This document shows positions 62,923-64,000 of a stretch of 64,000 nt of DNA, in pieces; position 1 is the first letter of the stretch, and every line of letters starts with the position of its first letter. Below the pieces are notes generated by a model that did no database searches, was not told where the DNA came from, and saw only the letters and a program-made list of their open reading frames with translations. The translations under genes were made by a program, and so were the position numbers. The DNA comes from Vagococcus hydrophili. GTDB taxonomy: Bacteria; Bacillota; Bacilli; Lactobacillales; Vagococcaceae. The stretch lies in assembly GCF_011304195.1 (NCBI RefSeq), contig NZ_CP049887.1:1240001-1304000 (forward strand). The letters are read 5' to 3'.

Positions 62923-63981
62923 TTAATAATCTCCAATTTTTCGAGGAGTATAGCCATTTTGAAAAATATCAGGTAATGCAGAAGGATAGATATACTGAAC
63001 GTGTGCATAGTAGTCTTTAACAACTGGCGAGTTACCACTACCATACCAGTAAGAATTAAAAACAAGTTTTGAACAATAATTTGGATTGGTAACTAATGGA
63101 CCGGGAGAGATTAGGTATTTAAGGTTAATATTGCGTGAATAACTACCTGAATAACTAAAATAATGTTTATCTGCATAACTAGCTACTTGATTAGCCATAT
63201 TTTTATTTGGAATTCTCCATATTTGAATTTTATAGTTAATGTTTTGATCAGGGGTCCAACCTTGTTCAGAATAACCGAACAACCAGTTATTAGCTTTAAA
63301 TTGATGATTATTTTTTTCGATACCGCCAGCAAACCATTTTACAGGATTTCTTCCTCCAGTCATTTCTAGAATATAATTATCAGTTGTAGCAATGGCGGCA
63401 TGTCCAGGACCTTTTGAATTAACAACAATAATATCACCTTTTCGTAAATCTTTCTTAAAACGATTTGCACTTCTTTTTTGAGCGTCTGAAAAACCACGTG
63501 TGCTGATATCAGTAATGGAATTTTCTGAATAGGCTTCTCCTTGACCATCAGGTAACGCACCAAAACGTATTTGTTCAAACCATTCATCAAAGCTTTCCTC
63601 TAGCTTAAAGATTTCTTTAGTTTCAGGGTATTCATTTAAGGATATTTTGTAATTATAAATAAAATCTTCCAAAGAATATAGTTCTCTTTTTATTTTACCA
63701 GTTGATATCGCATATTCATAAAATTTTTCTATCTTATCATCTCCGATAATTTGAGTATCTGGTATGTTGTTTTCTAAACTATCAGATATGTTGGTTATAT
63801 CTGATATAGGTGTAACAGCTTCTTTTTTTGCTGATTCTTCTGTAGTAGTTGATAAAATTTCTGAATCAATATCAGTTGAAAATTTAGTGGATGTCGAATT
63901 TTCTGTAGCAGCGATACCGATTGAATTTGAAATTAGTAGAGAAAAAATAAGTAAACTTGAACTTAACAATTTTCTTTTCAT
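62923..63981 (-). CDS. Secreted permuted NlpC/P60 (YiiX/YebB-like) cysteine hydrolase
   Basis: A 352-residue exported protein: basic start MKRK, hydrophobic LLSSSLLIFSLLISNSIG and a likely cleavage after AA near residue 26. A Ser/Thr-rich linker and a helical segment (85-150) follow. The C-terminal domain has KGDIIVVNSKGPGHAAIAT (catalytic His) and later NYCSKLVFNSYW (catalytic Cys). The His-before-Cys order is that of circularly permuted NlpC/P60 proteins, which may cleave peptidoglycan peptides or amide/ester bonds. The ATG at 63981 has AGAAGG upstream. Confidence 0.83.
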   Translation of the reverse strand: MKRKLLSSSLLIFSLLISNSIGIAATENSTSTKFSTDIDSEILSTTTEESAKKEAVTPISDITNISDSLENNIPDTQIIGDDKIEKFYEYAISTGKIKRELYSLEDFIYNYKISLNEYPETKEIFKLEESFDEWFEQIRFGALPDGQGEAYSENSITDISTRGFSDAQKRSANRFKKDLRKGDIIVVNSKGPGHAAIATTDNYILEMTGGRNPVKWFAGGIEKNNHQFKANNWLFGYSEQGWTPDQNINYKIQIWRIPNKNMANQVASYADKHYFSYSGSYSRNINLKYLISPGPLVTNPNYCSKLVFNSYWYGSGNSPVVKDYYAHVQYIYPSALPDIFQNGYTPRKIGDY

Positions 63982-64000
63982 TAATAACAACCTTCTTTCT

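Overview
The window looks like chromosome from a low-GC Gram-positive coccus of the order Lactobacillales, most likely an Enterococcaceae member close to Vagococcus or Enterococcus. This rests on ctsR-clpC without mcsA/mcsB, a menaquinone-linked cytochrome bd operon (cydABCD) with no other respiratory genes in view, a NapA-type antiporter, an Fst-type toxin locus, strong AAGGAGG ribosome sites and AT-rich codon use. The genus is an inference; a 16S comparison would settle it.

Layout. (1) 1-15244: two and a half tandem rRNA operons with an exact 5786-bp period: three 23S, three 5S, two complete 16S and 19 tRNA genes (7+7+5). (2) 15280-18370: ctsR-clpC heat-shock operon. (3) 18380-21975: two U32-family tRNA hydroxylation proteins and a glutathione reductase. 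(4) 22000-28021: cydAB plus the two-subunit ABC exporter for bd assembly. (5) 28022-37400: palindromic repeats, a large coiled-coil protein, a RidA homologue, a Na+/H+ antiporter, the O2-dependent tRNA hydroxylase TrhO, a NusG-II protein, an Eis-like acetyltransferase, a membrane-anchored HTH regulator and a phosphoesterase. (6) 37470-37735: an unlabelled chromosomal par/Fst type I toxin-antitoxin locus. (7) 37940-44100: an ECF sigma factor operon with a membrane protein, an ABC transporter and a membrane protein split by a frame change. (8) 44110-45800: three copies of a about 100-nt RNA gene on the minus strand, interleaved with YxeA, VOC and TPR genes. (9) 46400-52543: menA and polyprenyl diphosphate synthase (divergent), a lipoprotein, a bacteriocin-immunity-like protein, queT with a structured leader, an SDR enzyme overlapping a DUF2829 (Tad2-like) gene, and Ada. 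(10) 52575-62062: acetyltransferases, a MerR pair, a MarR/MFS efflux pair with twin operators, a DUF2975/YozG pair, tandem 123-bp palindromic repeats and an AraC-MFS-esterase cluster. (11) 62102-63981: two small membrane proteins and a secreted permuted NlpC/P60-like protein.

How they fit together. cydABCD, menA and the polyprenyl synthase serve one quinol oxidase chain. The O2-independent (U32 pair) and O2-dependent (TrhO) routes to 5-hydroxyuridine at tRNA position 34 are both present, and the window carries likely substrate tRNAs (Val-UAC, Thr-UGU, Pro-UGG). The most novel-looking items are the three-copy small RNA family, whose hairpin loop is complementary to Shine-Dalgarno sequences and whose stem shows a compensatory change, and the chromosomal par/Fst locus with its 28-codon TTG-start toxin.
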